From assembly GCA_018240745.1 (NCBI GenBank), contig JAFEFF010000174.1, positions 30,588 through 94,587 on the forward strand: DNA of 64,000 nucleotides. The letters run 5' to 3'. The position numbers and the translations under genes are program-made. The notes below the pieces were generated by a model. It searched no databases, had not been told where the DNA came from, and saw only the letters and a list, made by a program, of their open reading frames with translations. Of this stretch, positions 27,432-36,594 are shown one piece after another; the stretch's first letter is position 1; each line of letters opens with the position of its first letter. The stretch comes from Pseudomonadota bacterium. Its GTDB lineage: Bacteria > Pseudomonadota > Alphaproteobacteria > Reyranellales > Reyranellaceae.

Positions 27432-28208
27432 CTAGCGGAACACGTCCTTGCGGTGACGCACCTCGGCGAACACTTTCACCGGGTCCTGGCCGGCCATGCC
27501 GACGGCCTTCTGCACGCCGGGCTTGTCGGCGCGCAGGAAGGGGTTGGTCTGCTTCTCCTCGCCGAGCAGGCTCGGCACGGTCGCCTCGCCGCGGGCACGC
27601 GCGGCGTCGATCGAGTCGCGGCGCGCCATGAGCTGCCGGTTGTCGGTCTCGATCGTCACCGCGAATCGCGCGTTCGACTGGGTATATTCGTGGGCGCAAT
27701 AGACCCGCATCTCGTCGGGCAGCGCGCGCAGCCGCTCGAGCGAGTGCCAGAACTGCTGCGGCGTGCCCTCGAACATCTTGCCGCAACCCAGCGCGAACAG
27801 GGTGTCGCCGCAGAACAGCGCGCGCTGCTCCTTGAACGCATAGGCGCAATGCCCGACCGTGTGGCCCGGCACGAAGATCACCTCCGCTTCGGCCTCGCCG
27901 AAACGGTAGCGGTCGCCATCGTCGACCGTGACGTCGATGCCGGGGATGCGGGCCTTGTCGCGGCCCAGCCCGACGACGGTGCAGCCGGTCGCCTCCTTGA
28001 TCTCGCGGTTGCCGCCGACGTGATCCCCATGATGATGGGTGTTGAGGATGTGCGTGATCTTCCAGCCCCGCTTGTCGGCCTCGGCCAGCACGGGCCCCGC
28101 CACGGCCGGATCGACCACGCCGACGGAACCACTCTGCGGCTCGCGCATTAGCCAGACATAGTTGTCGCTGAGGACCGGGATTCGAACGATTTCGAGGCTG
28201 GTGCTCAT
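27432..28208 (-). CDS. gloB: Hydroxyacylglutathione hydrolase (glyoxalase II)
   Basis: A 258-residue metallo-beta-lactamase-fold thioesterase that splits S-lactoylglutathione to lactate and glutathione, the second step of methylglyoxal detoxification. The metal motif THHHGDH is at 57-63, later ligands in GHTVGH, GDTLFALGCGK and the CAHEYT segment. The C-terminal HAGH domain ends in KDVFR as usual. Divergent from the methyltransferase gene with 35 bases between starts, a pairing common in alphaproteobacteria. Confidence 0.94.
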   Translation of the reverse strand: MSTSLEIVRIPVLSDNYVWLMREPQSGSVGVVDPAVAGPVLAEADKRGWKITHILNTHHHGDHVGGNREIKEATGCTVVGLGRDKARIPGIDVTVDDGDRYRFGEAEAEVIFVPGHTVGHCAYAFKEQRALFCGDTLFALGCGKMFEGTPQQFWHSLERLRALPDEMRVYCAHEYTQSNARFAVTIETDNRQLMARRDSIDAARARGEATVPSLLGEEKQTNPFLRADKPGVQKAVGMAGQDPVKVFAEVRHRKDVFR

Positions 28209-28243
28209 TGGTCGATGCCTTTTCCGGGTGCTAGACTGGCAAT

Positions 28244-29044
28244 ATGTGGACAGACGTCCTCGATCTCAACGAATTCTATACCAGCACCCAGGGCCAGATG
28301 ACCGTCCGCCTGCTGCGGGCCCGCCTGCGCGAGGTATGGCCGAACGTGCGCGGCGAGACCGTGCTGGGGCTGGGCTATGCCGCCCCCTTCCTGCGGCCCT
28401 TCATGGAAGAGGCCCAGCGGACGATGGCCTTCATGCCGGCCCAGCAGGGTGTTCTGCGCTGGCCGCGCGAGGGCCGCAACCACACCGCTTTGGTCGACGA
28501 ACTCGACTTACCATTGCCCGACCGCTCTATCGATCGCGTGCTGCTGATCCATGCCATCGAATGCACCGAGCAGCCGCGGCCGTTCCTGCGCGAGATCTGG
28601 CGGGTGATGGCCGACGGCGGCAAGCTGATCGTCGTGGCGCCGACCCGCGCCGGCCTGTGGTCGCAGCTCGACCGCTCGCCGTTCTACCAGGGCCATCCCT
28701 ATTCGCCCGGCCAGATTGCGGCCCTGCTGCGCGCCAACATGTTCGCACCGATGCGCCAGGCCCGCGCGCTCTATATGCCGCCGACCCGCTCCCGGCTGGC
28801 GCTGCGCATGGCGCCGACCGTCGAGCGGTTCGGCCAGCGCTGGCTCGGCCGCTTCGCTGGCGTCAGCGTGATCGAGGCCGGCAAGCAGCTCTATGCCGGC
28901 ATCGCCGAGCGCCACACCCAGCCCGAGCTCGCCGTGGTGCGGCCCAAGCTGCGCATCGCCTCGTCGCGCGACACGCATGGCCTCACCGGTGGGCTCTCCG
29001 GCGCGGCGCGAAACGGCAAGGATGGCCAACAGCCCGCCTCCTGA
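28244..29044 (+). CDS. Class I SAM-dependent methyltransferase
   Basis: A 266-residue protein with a methyltransferase fold. Motif I region ETVLGLGYAAPFLRPF is degenerate (GLGY in place of the usual GxGxG), the post-I acid is weak, while IDRVLLIHAIECTEQP and EIWRVMADGGKLIVVAPTRAGLW match motifs II and III of Methyltransf_11. Family members are regularly divergent from gloB in alphaproteobacteria. The substrate is unknown. The degenerate motif I leaves room for a non-methyltransferase role. Confidence 0.75.
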   Translation: MWTDVLDLNEFYTSTQGQMTVRLLRARLREVWPNVRGETVLGLGYAAPFLRPFMEEAQRTMAFMPAQQGVLRWPREGRNHTALVDELDLPLPDRSIDRVLLIHAIECTEQPRPFLREIWRVMADGGKLIVVAPTRAGLWSQLDRSPFYQGHPYSPGQIAALLRANMFAPMRQARALYMPPTRSRLALRMAPTVERFGQRWLGRFAGVSVIEAGKQLYAGIAERHTQPELAVVRPKLRIASSRDTHGLTGGLSGAARNGKDGQQPAS

Positions 29045-29056
29045 TACGTTTTCCGC

Positions 29057-29989
29057 ATGAACATCGATCCCAAGGTCATCGCCCTGCTCGGCTTCGGCGA
29101 GGCAGGCTCCGCCGTCGCGCGCGGCCTCACCGCCGAAGGCGGCTGGCGCGGCCCCGCCAAGCCCGGCGACAACGCCCCGCGCCGCGTCATCGCCATAGAC
29201 ACCGCGCTCGACAAGGATGCGCGCGGGACGGCGCTGGTCAAGGAAGCCCGCCGGCTCGATGTCGCGATCGCCGACAGCTACACCGCGGCCCTGAGCGACG
29301 CCGATCTCGTGATCTGCGCCGTGCAGGGCGAGCATGCATTGTCGGCCGCCCGCTCGGCGGCGCCGCTCCTGAAGAAGGGCGCGCACTATCTCGATCTCTG
29401 CACCGTGACCGGCAGGATGTCGGACGAGAACCGCGGCGCCATCGAGGCGGCAGGCGGGCGCTACATCGACGTCGCGGTGATGGGCGGCTTCTTCAAGTCG
29501 GGCATCAAGGCGCCGATGCTGGTCGCGGGCGAAGACGCCGAGCCGGTGGTCGCCTGGATGGACGCCCACGGCTTCGTCGCCAAGGTGCTGGGGCCCCGGC
29601 CCGGCAGCGCCTCGTCGGTCAAGATGCTGCGCTCGGTGATCATGAAGGGCATCGAGGCGCTGGCCGTCGAAGCCTTCGTTGCCGCCGAGCGTCAGGGCAT
29701 CCTGAAAGAGGTGATGGGCTGCCTGGGCGACGTCGATGCCACGAGCTTCTCGGGCTCGCTCGCCATGCTGGCGCAGACCCACATCGTCCATGCCGAGCGA
29801 CGCTGGGAGGAGATGGGCCTGGTGGCGCAGACCCTGCGCGAGACCGGCGTCGATCCGCTGATGACCGCCGCCATCGAGAAGAGCCACCGCCGTACGGTCG
29901 ACGCGCACATCGCGCCGGCCGACGGCAAGGTGCCGCCGCTCGACGAGGCGCTGAAGCTGCTCTCCGAGAAGGTCGTTCGTGGACGTTGA
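29057..29989 (+). CDS. NAD(P)-dependent 6PGDH-type oxidoreductase with DUF1932
   Basis: A 310-residue protein. The N-terminal Rossmann fold has GFGEAGSAVARGL (around 11-23), the catalytic-region segment is AVMGGFFKSGIKAPMLVAG, and the C-terminal DUF1932 helical domain includes KMLRSVIMKGIEAL with the conserved lysine. It belongs to the beta-hydroxyacid/phosphogluconate dehydrogenase superfamily. Substrate not known. It follows the methyltransferase after 12 bases and overlaps the next gene by 11. Confidence 0.82.
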   Translation: MNIDPKVIALLGFGEAGSAVARGLTAEGGWRGPAKPGDNAPRRVIAIDTALDKDARGTALVKEARRLDVAIADSYTAALSDADLVICAVQGEHALSAARSAAPLLKKGAHYLDLCTVTGRMSDENRGAIEAAGGRYIDVAVMGGFFKSGIKAPMLVAGEDAEPVVAWMDAHGFVAKVLGPRPGSASSVKMLRSVIMKGIEALAVEAFVAAERQGILKEVMGCLGDVDATSFSGSLAMLAQTHIVHAERRWEEMGLVAQTLRETGVDPLMTAAIEKSHRRTVDAHIAPADGKVPPLDEALKLLSEKVVRGR

Positions 29990-30482
29990 CGCTGCGAGTG
30001 GGGACGTGTTCGGCCGGCTGGTCGCGCTGCTGACCGAGGCCAGGGCCAGGTTCCGCGTGATCGAGCACCAGGCCGAGGGCCGCTCGGAGAAGATCAGCGT
30101 GATCCGCGGCAACCGGCCCGAGCAGGCGGCCAAGGCGATGGTGCTGGACGTCCGCGGCGGCGGCAGCGGCCGGCGCAACGTGCTGGCCATCCTGCCCGGC
30201 AATCGGAAGCTCGACTTCGACGCGGTCGCGAGCCTGTTCGAGGCCCGCAAATGCGGCTTCGCCAGCCCGCAATCGGCGCAAGCCCTGACCGGCTGCGTCA
30301 TGGGGGCCGTGCCTCCGTTTTCCCTCAATCCCGGGCTAAGCGTCGTGGCCGACGAGGATCTGCTCGCCAATGCCACGCTGTTCTTCAATGCCGGCCGGCT
30401 CGACCGCTCGATGGAGCTCGATACCCGGGACTGGCTGGCCGTTGCCCGGCCGAGGGTGGCGCGTATCGCGGCGAGCGCGTGA
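29979..30482 (+). CDS. YbaK/EbsC-type aminoacyl-tRNA deacylase domain protein
   Basis: A 167-residue stand-alone member of the ProRS editing-domain superfamily. The conserved lysine is in AAKAMVLDV, followed by the hydrophobic core and VMGAVPPFSLN near residue 110. Related proteins hydrolyse mischarged tRNAs. The particular tRNA is not predictable. GTG start inside the end of the preceding gene; lepB follows 12 bases after the stop. Confidence 0.82.
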   Translation: MDVDAASGDVFGRLVALLTEARARFRVIEHQAEGRSEKISVIRGNRPEQAAKAMVLDVRGGGSGRRNVLAILPGNRKLDFDAVASLFEARKCGFASPQSAQALTGCVMGAVPPFSLNPGLSVVADEDLLANATLFFNAGRLDRSMELDTRDWLAVARPRVARIAASA

Positions 30483-30494
30483 GGAGGCGGCTCT

Positions 30495-31217
30495 ATGAAG
30501 CTCTGGACCGGTGAAGTGAAGTCGATTGCCCTGGCGCTCGGCCTGGTGCTGGTCGTGCGCACGGTGGTGGCCGAGCCCTACACCGTGCCGTCGCCCTCGA
30601 TGGTGCCGACCCTGCTGGTGGGCGACGAGTTGATCGGCGCCAAGTTCGCCTACGGCTACAGCAAGTACTCCTCGCCGATCGGCCTGATGCCGGACTTCGC
30701 CGGCCGCCTGTTCGACCGCGCGCCCGAGCGCGGCGACGTCGTGGTGTTCCGGCTGCCGCGCGATCCCTCGCAGACCTATGTGAAGCGCCTGATCGGCCTG
30801 CCGGGCGACCGCATCCAGATGCGCCAGGGCCGGCTCTACATCAACGACACGCTGGTGCCGCGCCGCCAGGTCGGGGCTTACGAGGGCAACACCCTCTATG
30901 TCGAGAGCCTGCCCGCCGCCGGCGGGGACACCCGCGACCACGAGATCGTCGAGGTCTCCGATTCGCAGGCGCACGACGACACGCCGGTGTTCGTCGTGCC
31001 CGACCGCCACTACTTCATGATGGGCGACAACCGCGACGATTCCCTCGACAGCCGCATCGCCGAGGCCGACGGCGGCGTCGGCTTCGTGCCGGAGGAGAAC
31101 CTGGTCGCCCGCGCCGACCGGCTGCTGCTGTCGCGCGACACCAAGGTCGGCTGGGGCGACATCGGCCAGTGGCCGCACGCCTTCCGGCTGGCCCGTTTCT
31201 TCGGTCGCATCGATTGA
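30495..31217 (+). CDS. lepB: Signal peptidase I
   Basis: A 240-residue inner-membrane serine peptidase that removes signal peptides. Membrane helix at about 8-26, catalytic Ser35 in PSPSMVPTLL, general base Lys97 in TYVKRLIGLPGD, and box E GDNRDDSLDSR. ATG at 30495 with GAGGAGGC upstream. It differs from the typical alphaproteobacterial operon with rnc/era, so this may be one of more than one lepB gene in the genome. Confidence 0.95.
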   Translation: MKLWTGEVKSIALALGLVLVVRTVVAEPYTVPSPSMVPTLLVGDELIGAKFAYGYSKYSSPIGLMPDFAGRLFDRAPERGDVVVFRLPRDPSQTYVKRLIGLPGDRIQMRQGRLYINDTLVPRRQVGAYEGNTLYVESLPAAGGDTRDHEIVEVSDSQAHDDTPVFVVPDRHYFMMGDNRDDSLDSRIAEADGGVGFVPEENLVARADRLLLSRDTKVGWGDIGQWPHAFRLARFFGRID

Positions 31218-31230
31218 CGACAGACGATCG

Positions 31231-31683
31231 ATGCCGGATTGGCGCTTCGACACGCCGCGCGAGGAGCACTTCGAGCCCCTGCTGGACCTGCGCATCGCGG
31301 TGATGCGCGAGCATCTCGAGCGCGTGTTCCGCTACGAGCCGTCGCGCGCCCGGCGCATCTTCCGCGAGCATTTCGACCAGCCCGGCCTGCGGCTGATCCT
31401 GACCGGGAAGGAGGTCGCCGGCTGCGTCGGCTTCCGCATCGGCGCCGCGGAGATCAAGCTCGACTCCTTCTACCTGCGGCAGCGCCACCACAACACCGGC
31501 CTCGGCACCGCGATCCTGAAGGTGCTGCTGGCCGAAGCCGACACGCTGGGGCTACCCGTCCGCCTCGAGGTCCTGACCGGCAGCAAGGCCGACCGCCTCT
31601 ACCTGCGCCACGGCTTCGTCAAGCTCCGGGAAGACGCCATCGAGGGCGCATACGAGCGGCCGCCTTTGTCATCCCGAGCGTAG
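31231..31683 (+). CDS. GNAT family N-acetyltransferase
   Basis: A 150-residue acetyltransferase with IKLDSFYLRQRHHNTGLGTAIL (acetyl-CoA loop RxxxxGxG variant QRHHNTGLG) and LPVRLEVLTGSKADRLYLRHGF. Acceptor unknown. It starts 13 bases after lepB. Its C-terminus (PPLSSRA and the stop) is supplied by the inverted repeat that starts at 31668, so the native end may have been replaced. Confidence 0.8.
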   Translation: MPDWRFDTPREEHFEPLLDLRIAVMREHLERVFRYEPSRARRIFREHFDQPGLRLILTGKEVAGCVGFRIGAAEIKLDSFYLRQRHHNTGLGTAILKVLLAEADTLGLPVRLEVLTGSKADRLYLRHGFVKLREDAIEGAYERPPLSSRA

Positions 31684-31733
31684 CGAGGGATCTTTCTGCC
31701 GCCTTAAGGATCCCTCGCTACGCTCGGGATGAC
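31668..31733. repeat. Inverted repeat, GTCATCCCGAGCG family, copy 1
   Basis: Perfect 25-bp arms, 31668-31692 and 31709-31733, with core CCCGAGCGTAGCGAGGGAT, and a 16-base loop. It lies between the convergent GNAT and metW genes and provides the GNAT stop codon. A second copy with 30-bp arms is at 43978. Confidence 0.9.
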
Positions 31734-31744
31734 AGGCAGGCCTA

Positions 31745-32353
31745 TCAATCCCTTCTCAGCATGAACACCGCCTGCTCGCCGAACAGGTTGGCGAGCAGGG
31801 GCGGCATGTGGATGCGCCGGCTGTTGCGGTTCAGCACCACGGCGCGCTCGACCCGCACGCCCATGTCGCGGCACAGCGCGCGGAAGTCGTCGATGCTGCA
31901 GAGATGGATGTTCGGCGTGTCGTACCACTTGAAGGGCAGTGACGGCGTCTCGGGCATGCGGCCGCCGAACACCAGGCGCAGCCGCACCTGCCAGTGCGCG
32001 AAGTTGGGGAACGACACGATCGCCCGCTTGCCGACCCGCAGCATCTGCTTCAGGACCTCGCGCGGCTCGCGCGTCGCCTGCAGGGTCTGACTCAGGATCA
32101 CGTAGTCGAAGGCGTCGTCGGGATAGTCGCGCAGGTCGGTGTCGGCGTCGCCCTGGATCACCGACAGGCCGTTGGCGACGCAGGCGTTCACGCCGGCCTG
32201 GCTGAGCTCCATGCCGCGCGCATCGACCCGCTTGAAGTTCACGAGATAGGCCAGCAGCGCGCCGTCGCCGCAACCGACGTCGAGCGCGCGGCCGCCCGGC
32301 CCCACCATGTCGGCGATCAGCTGCAGGTCGACGCGGATCGGAGCGGTATTCAT
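31745..32353 (-). CDS. metW: Methionine biosynthesis protein MetW
   Basis: A 202-residue methyltransferase-fold protein with motif [16 protein letters not shown] (around 23-37). The family signatures are [40 protein letters not shown] and [12 protein letters not shown]. MetW partners MetX in homoserine O-acetyltransfer and helps activate it in other proteobacteria. The ATG overlaps the metX stop, giving a metXW operon under the SAM-II riboswitch upstream of metX. Confidence 0.94.
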   Translation of the reverse strand: MNTAPIRVDLQLIADMVGPGGRALDVGCGDGALLAYLVNFKRVDARGMELSQAGVNACVANGLSVIQGDADTDLRDYPDDAFDYVILSQTLQATREPREVLKQMLRVGKRAIVSFPNFAHWQVRLRLVFGGRMPETPSLPFKWYDTPNIHLCSIDDFRALCRDMGVRVERAVVLNRNSRRIHMPPLLANLFGEQAVFMLRRD

Positions 32354-33510
32354 CTCAACCCCCGCGCGGAGGCGGCGCCCTGCAGGAATCCCGAAAGGGT
32401 GCGAAACATCTCGGGCTCGTCGAGCAGGAAGGCGTCGTGGCCCTTGTCGGTCTCGACCTCGACGAACGAGACATTGGCGGCGGCGGCGTTCAACGCCTGC
32501 ACGATCGCCCGGTTCTCGCGCGTCGGGAACAGCCAGTCCGAGGTGAAGGAAATCGAGCAGAAGCGCGTCGCCGTGCCCTTGAAGGCGTTCGCCAGCACGC
32601 CGCCATGCTGGCCGGCGAGGTCGAAGTAGTCCATGGCGCGGGTGATGTAGAGATAGCTGTTGGCGTCGAAGCGATCGACGAAGGTCGAGCCCTGGTGGCG
32701 CAGATAGCTCTCGACCTGGAAGTCGGCATCGAAGCCGAAGCCGAGCGCATTGCGGTCCTGCAGGTTGCGGCCGAACTTGCGCTGCAGCGCCAGCTCCGAA
32801 AGATAGGTGATGTGCGCGGTCATGCGCGCGACCGCGAGGCCGCGCTCGGGCGCCGTGCCGTAGATGCGGTAGTCGCCGCCCTTCCACTCCGGATCGGCCA
32901 TGATCGCCTGCCGCCCGACCTCGTGGAAGGCGATGTTCTGTGCCGAATGACGGGCGGCGCAGGCGATCGGCACGGCGGCGAAGACCCGCTTGGGGAAGCT
33001 CGCCGCCCATTGCAGCACCTGCATGCCGCCCATCGAGCCGCCGATCACGCAGAACAGGTCGGGGATGCCGAGATGATCCAGCAGCGCCGCCTGCGCCCGC
33101 ACCATGTCGCCGACCGTCACCACCGGGAAGCGCAGGTTCCACGGCTGATTGCCGGCAGGATCCTTCGCCAGCGGGCCGGTGGTGCCCATGCAACCGCCCA
33201 GGACATTGCTGCAAACGATGTAGTAGCGCGCCGGATCGAGCACCTTGCCCGGCCCGACCAGGCTCTCCCACCAGCCTTCGCGGCCGGTCACCGGGTGTTT
33301 CCCGGCGACGAACTGGTCGCCCGTCAGCGCATGGCAGACCAGGACCGCGTTCGACTTGTCTGCATTGAGCGTTCCGTAGGTCTGGTACGCCACGCGATAC
33401 GGGCCGAGCTCGACGCCGCAATCGAGGCGCAGCGGTCGGTCGCTTCCAAGGACCGCGTGGCGACACTGCGCGAGTGCCTTGCGTTCGGCTTCGGTCACGT
33501 CCTCGAGCAC
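32350..33510 (-). CDS. metX: Homoserine O-acetyltransferase
   Basis: Activates homoserine with acetyl-CoA (or succinyl-CoA) for methionine synthesis. A 386-residue alpha/beta hydrolase-fold enzyme with nucleophile Ser159 in [21 protein letters not shown] in the substrate tunnel, and the distal H in DKGHDAFL. The GTG at 33510 is preferred to the TTG at 33522 because GGAG lies six bases before it. Family specificity for acetyl versus succinyl is not resolved here. Expression is likely controlled by the SAM-II riboswitch and terminator at 33525-33625. Confidence 0.94.
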   Translation of the reverse strand: MLEDVTEAERKALAQCRHAVLGSDRPLRLDCGVELGPYRVAYQTYGTLNADKSNAVLVCHALTGDQFVAGKHPVTGREGWWESLVGPGKVLDPARYYIVCSNVLGGCMGTTGPLAKDPAGNQPWNLRFPVVTVGDMVRAQAALLDHLGIPDLFCVIGGSMGGMQVLQWAASFPKRVFAAVPIACAARHSAQNIAFHEVGRQAIMADPEWKGGDYRIYGTAPERGLAVARMTAHITYLSELALQRKFGRNLQDRNALGFGFDADFQVESYLRHQGSTFVDRFDANSYLYITRAMDYFDLAGQHGGVLANAFKGTATRFCSISFTSDWLFPTRENRAIVQALNAAAANVSFVEVETDKGHDAFLLDEPEMFRTLSGFLQGAASARGLR

Positions 33511-33524
33511 GCTTCGCTCCAACG

Positions 33525-33556
33525 AAAAGCCCCCGACTGGAAGGGCGGGGGCTTTT
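33525..33556 (-). terminator. Attenuator/terminator in the metX leader
   Basis: A 10-11 bp stem AAAAGCCCCCG/CGGGGGCTTTT with a 10-base loop, directly downstream of the SAM-II aptamer and just before the metX ribosome-binding site. It is the probable expression platform for transcription termination when SAM is bound. Confidence 0.75.
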
Positions 33557-33561
33557 TCGAG

Positions 33562-33625
33562 CGCTCCGACCTTTTAGCGGGGTTTACGTGGCCGCAAGCC
33601 AGTCGGCTTCAAATTCCACGGAGCG
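33562..33625 (-). promoter_or_regulatory. SAM-II riboswitch (SAM_alpha)
   Basis: On the minus strand the leader carries the diagnostic SAM-II pseudoknot elements: CGTGG then AATTTG, GCCGACTGGCTTGC, GGCCACGTAAA, and CGCTAAAAGG. GTGG pairs with CCAC, and the CGCTAAAA element closes the pseudoknot. An additional stem CGCTCCG/CGGAGCG encloses the aptamer. This class binds S-adenosylmethionine and precedes metX/metA in alphaproteobacteria, which fits the downstream metXW genes. Confidence 0.9.
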
Positions 33626-33729
33626 TTTTGCGCTCGGCCGCTTCTATAGGGGCGAACCGCCGCGAGCGCAAGCGCCGCGCTTGTTTACCTTTACGCACCG
33701 CCACCCGACGTAGTATCCCGCAGCGCTCC

Positions 33730-34581
33730 ATGGACGCCCCCAAACTCAACGCGTTGCGGCAGGAAATCGACGCGATCGACAGCGACCTGCACGGCCTCAT
33801 CCGCCGTCGCGCCGCTTTGGTGGGCGAGATCAGCGCCGCCAAGCCCGACGGTGGCCTGTCGCTCCGGCCCGGCCGCGAGGCGCGGATCATGCGCAAGCGG
33901 CTGGCGACCCACGACGGCAGCTTTCCGGTTGCTGCGGTCTATCGCATGTGGCGCGAGATGATGAGCGCCTTCGCGCTGATGCAGACCCCTGCCCTCAAGG
34001 TCGCGGTGTGCCGGCCGGCCGACCAGCCCGGCTACTGGGATCTCGCGCGCGATCACTTCGGCTGCCAGGTGCCGATGCTCGGCTTCGAATCGCCGGCGCA
34101 GGTGCTGGCCGAGGTGCGCGCCCATCCGACCACGATTGGCGTCGTGCCGGCGCCCATCGACTCGGATACCGCGCCGTGGTGGCCGCTGCTGGGGGGCGGC
34201 GATCCGACCCTGCCCAACGTGGTGGCGCGGCTGCCGTTCCTGGTCATGCCCAATGCCCGCGCGCGCGGCATCAGCGCGCTGGTGCTGGCGCGCATCGAGC
34301 CCGAGGACAGCGGCGAGGATCGCGGCCTGGTCTCGATCGAATCGCCGCAGGGCTTCAGCCGCGACCGGCTGTCGACAGCGGTCGCCAGGGCCGGACTGCC
34401 GCCCTACGCCTCGGCTATGGACCGGGTGACGGCGGGCGTGCATCACTATCTGCTCGAGCTGCCGGGCGTGATCGTCGACGCCGACCCGCGCCTGCGCGGG
34501 CTCGAGCAGGCCCTCGCGCTGGCCCGCGGCAGTGTCGCCGCGATCGGCGCTTATGCCGTGCCCGCCACGGCCCGGGCCTGA
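33730..34581 (+). CDS. Chorismate mutase domain protein
   Basis: A 283-residue protein. The N-terminal AroQ-type chorismate mutase domain (about 1-90) is LNALRQEIDAIDSDLHGLIRRRAALVGEI with RPGREARIMRKRL; key Arg, Lys and Glu positions are retained. A C-terminal region of about 190 residues follows that resembles a divergent prephenate-dehydratase-type or regulatory domain but lacks a clear TRF motif. It precedes hisC and tyrA, so it probably makes prephenate for aromatic amino acid synthesis. Start ATG 33730; the long in-frame upstream extension is a shadow of metX. Confidence 0.8.
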   Translation: MDAPKLNALRQEIDAIDSDLHGLIRRRAALVGEISAAKPDGGLSLRPGREARIMRKRLATHDGSFPVAAVYRMWREMMSAFALMQTPALKVAVCRPADQPGYWDLARDHFGCQVPMLGFESPAQVLAEVRAHPTTIGVVPAPIDSDTAPWWPLLGGGDPTLPNVVARLPFLVMPNARARGISALVLARIEPEDSGEDRGLVSIESPQGFSRDRLSTAVARAGLPPYASAMDRVTAGVHHYLLELPGVIVDADPRLRGLEQALALARGSVAAIGAYAVPATARA

Positions 34582-34603
34582 CCGGCATTCAACGGAGACT
34601 GTC

Positions 34604-35695
34604 ATGAGCGCGCTCACTCCGCGTCCCGGCATCATGAAGATCGCGCCCTATGTGCCGGGCAAGGATTCGGTCGACGGCAAGGAGCCGATCGCCAAGCTTT
34701 CGTCCAACGAGGGCGCGCTCGGCCCCTCGCCCAAGGCGATGGCAGCCTATGCCAGGGCGGCGGCCGAACTGCACCGCTATCCCGACGGCGCCTCCGACAG
34801 GTTGCGCCACGCGATCGGCCGGCACTACGGCCTCGACGCCAGCCGCATTGTCTGCGGTTCGGGCTCGGACGAGCTGTTGAACCTGCTGGTGCGCTCCTAC
34901 TGCGGACCGGGCGACGAGCTGCTCTACAGCCAGTACGGCTTCCTGATGTATCCGATCAACGCGCTCGGCGTCGGGGCGACCCCGGTGGCGGTGCCGGAGA
35001 AGGATTATCGCGCCGACGTCGACGCGATGCTGGCCAGGGTCACCGACAGGACGCGCGTGGTGTGCCTCGCCAATCCCAACAACCCGACCGGCTCCTACGT
35101 CACCAAGGACGATGTGCGTCGCCTGCACGCCGACCTGCCGAAGAACGTGCTGCTGGTGATCGACGCCGCCTATGCCGAGTATGTCAGCCGGAACGACTAC
35201 GAATCGGGCGTCGAGCTGGTCGACCGGGCCGAGAACGTGGTGATGACCCGCACCTTCTCGAAGATTTACGGGATGGGCGGCCTGCGGCTCGGCTGGATGT
35301 ATGCCTCGGCCGGCATCGTCGACGTGATCAACCGCCTGCGCCAGCCCTTCAACGTCAACCTCGCGGCCCAGATCGCCGGCATCGCCGCGCTCGAGGACAT
35401 CGCCCACACCGACGCCAGCCGCGCCAACAACGACATCTGGCTGCCGTGGCTGTCGGCCGAGCTCGGCAAGCTCGGACTGAAGCCGCTGCCCAGCGTCGGC
35501 AACTTCGTCACCGTCGGCTTCGGCTCCAGGGAGCGCGCAGCGGCGGCCAACGACTGGCTGATGAAGGACGGCCTGATCCCGCGCATGATCGCGGGCTACG
35601 GCCTGCCCGAGCACCTGCGCATCACCATCGGCACCGAGACGGAAATGAAGCTGGTGCAGGAAAGCCTCGCCCGCTTCGTCGCCGGGCACAAATGA
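34604..35695 (+). CDS. hisC: Histidinol-phosphate/aromatic aminotransferase
   Basis: A 363-residue fold-type I PLP enzyme with LSSNEGALGPSPKA at the N-terminus, CLANPNNPTGSYV, and PLP-lysine in TFSKIYGMGGLRLGW. HisC-type enzymes use histidinol phosphate or aromatic substrates. Placed between chorismate mutase and tyrA genes, it likely serves tyrosine/phenylalanine synthesis as well. ATG 34604 with AACGGAGAC upstream; the stop overlaps tyrA (ATGA). Confidence 0.92.
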   Translation: MSALTPRPGIMKIAPYVPGKDSVDGKEPIAKLSSNEGALGPSPKAMAAYARAAAELHRYPDGASDRLRHAIGRHYGLDASRIVCGSGSDELLNLLVRSYCGPGDELLYSQYGFLMYPINALGVGATPVAVPEKDYRADVDAMLARVTDRTRVVCLANPNNPTGSYVTKDDVRRLHADLPKNVLLVIDAAYAEYVSRNDYESGVELVDRAENVVMTRTFSKIYGMGGLRLGWMYASAGIVDVINRLRQPFNVNLAAQIAGIAALEDIAHTDASRANNDIWLPWLSAELGKLGLKPLPSVGNFVTVGFGSRERAAAANDWLMKDGLIPRMIAGYGLPEHLRITIGTETEMKLVQESLARFVAGHK

Positions 35696-36591
35696 GCGCG
35701 CCCCCGAAGACCGAGCCGATCTTCGACAAGATCGCGCTGATCGGCATCGGCCTGATCGGCGGCTCGATCGCGCGCGATGCCCGCAAGCGCGGGCTCGCCA
35801 GGCACATCGTCGCGGCGACGCGCAGCGCCGAGACCGCCGCCAAGGCCAACGAGCTGAAGCTCGCCGACCACTGCGGCACCGACCTCGCCGCGGCGGTGAA
35901 GGATGCCGACCTCGTCATCGTCTGCACGCCGGTCGGCGCCTGCGGCGCCGCGACGAAGGCGATCGCCTCGTCGCTCAAGCCCGGCTGCATCGTCTCGGAC
36001 GTGGGTTCGGTCAAGCAGGCGGTGATCGCCGACATGAAGCCGCACATCCCGGCGGGCGTGCACTTCGTGCCGGCCCATCCGGTCGCCGGCACCGAGTATT
36101 CCGGCCCCGAGGCGGCGATCCTCGACCTGTTCCAGGGCCGCGGATGCATCCTGACGCCGCTGCCCGGCGTCGACACGGCGGCGGCCGACAGGCTCGAAGC
36201 GTTCTGGAAGGCGCTGGGCAGCGAGGTCGACCGGATGGACCCGGCGCACCACGACCGCATCCTCGCCATCACCTCGCATCTGCCGCACCTGATCGCCTAC
36301 ACCATCGTCGGCACCGCCGACGATCTCGGCGGCCATCTCAACAGCGAGGTGCTGAAGTACGCCGCCGGCGGCTTCCGCGACTTCACCCGCATCGCCGCCT
36401 CCGACCCGACGATGTGGCGCGACGTGTTCCTCAACAACAAGGAAGCCGTGCTCGAGGTGCTGGCGCGCTTCCAGGAAGACCTGTTCTACCTGCAGCGCGC
36501 GATCCGCTGGGGTGAGGGCGACAAGCTGTTCGATCTTTTCAGCCGCACCCGCGAGATCCGCCGCGCGCTGATCCATCTCCACCAGGCGTGA
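35692..36591 (+). CDS. tyrA: Prephenate/arogenate dehydrogenase
   Basis: A 299-residue oxidoreductase. Rossmann motif GIGLIGGSIA is at about 18-27, followed by VSDVGSVKQAV, HFVPAHPVAGTEYSGP with the catalytic-type histidine, and the helical dimer domain (ITSHLPHLIAYTIV). It forms 4-hydroxyphenylpyruvate (or tyrosine from arogenate) with NAD(P)+. Overlaps hisC by four bases. Confidence 0.94.
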   Translation: MSAPPKTEPIFDKIALIGIGLIGGSIARDARKRGLARHIVAATRSAETAAKANELKLADHCGTDLAAAVKDADLVIVCTPVGACGAATKAIASSLKPGCIVSDVGSVKQAVIADMKPHIPAGVHFVPAHPVAGTEYSGPEAAILDLFQGRGCILTPLPGVDTAAADRLEAFWKALGSEVDRMDPAHHDRILAITSHLPHLIAYTIVGTADDLGGHLNSEVLKYAAGGFRDFTRIAASDPTMWRDVFLNNKEAVLEVLARFQEDLFYLQRAIRWGEGDKLFDLFSRTREIRRALIHLHQA

Positions 36592-36594
36592 CCA

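Noticed and set aside
31668..31733. CRISPR array
   Set aside because: Repeats here are single inverted repeats, not regularly spaced direct repeats; no cas genes in the window.
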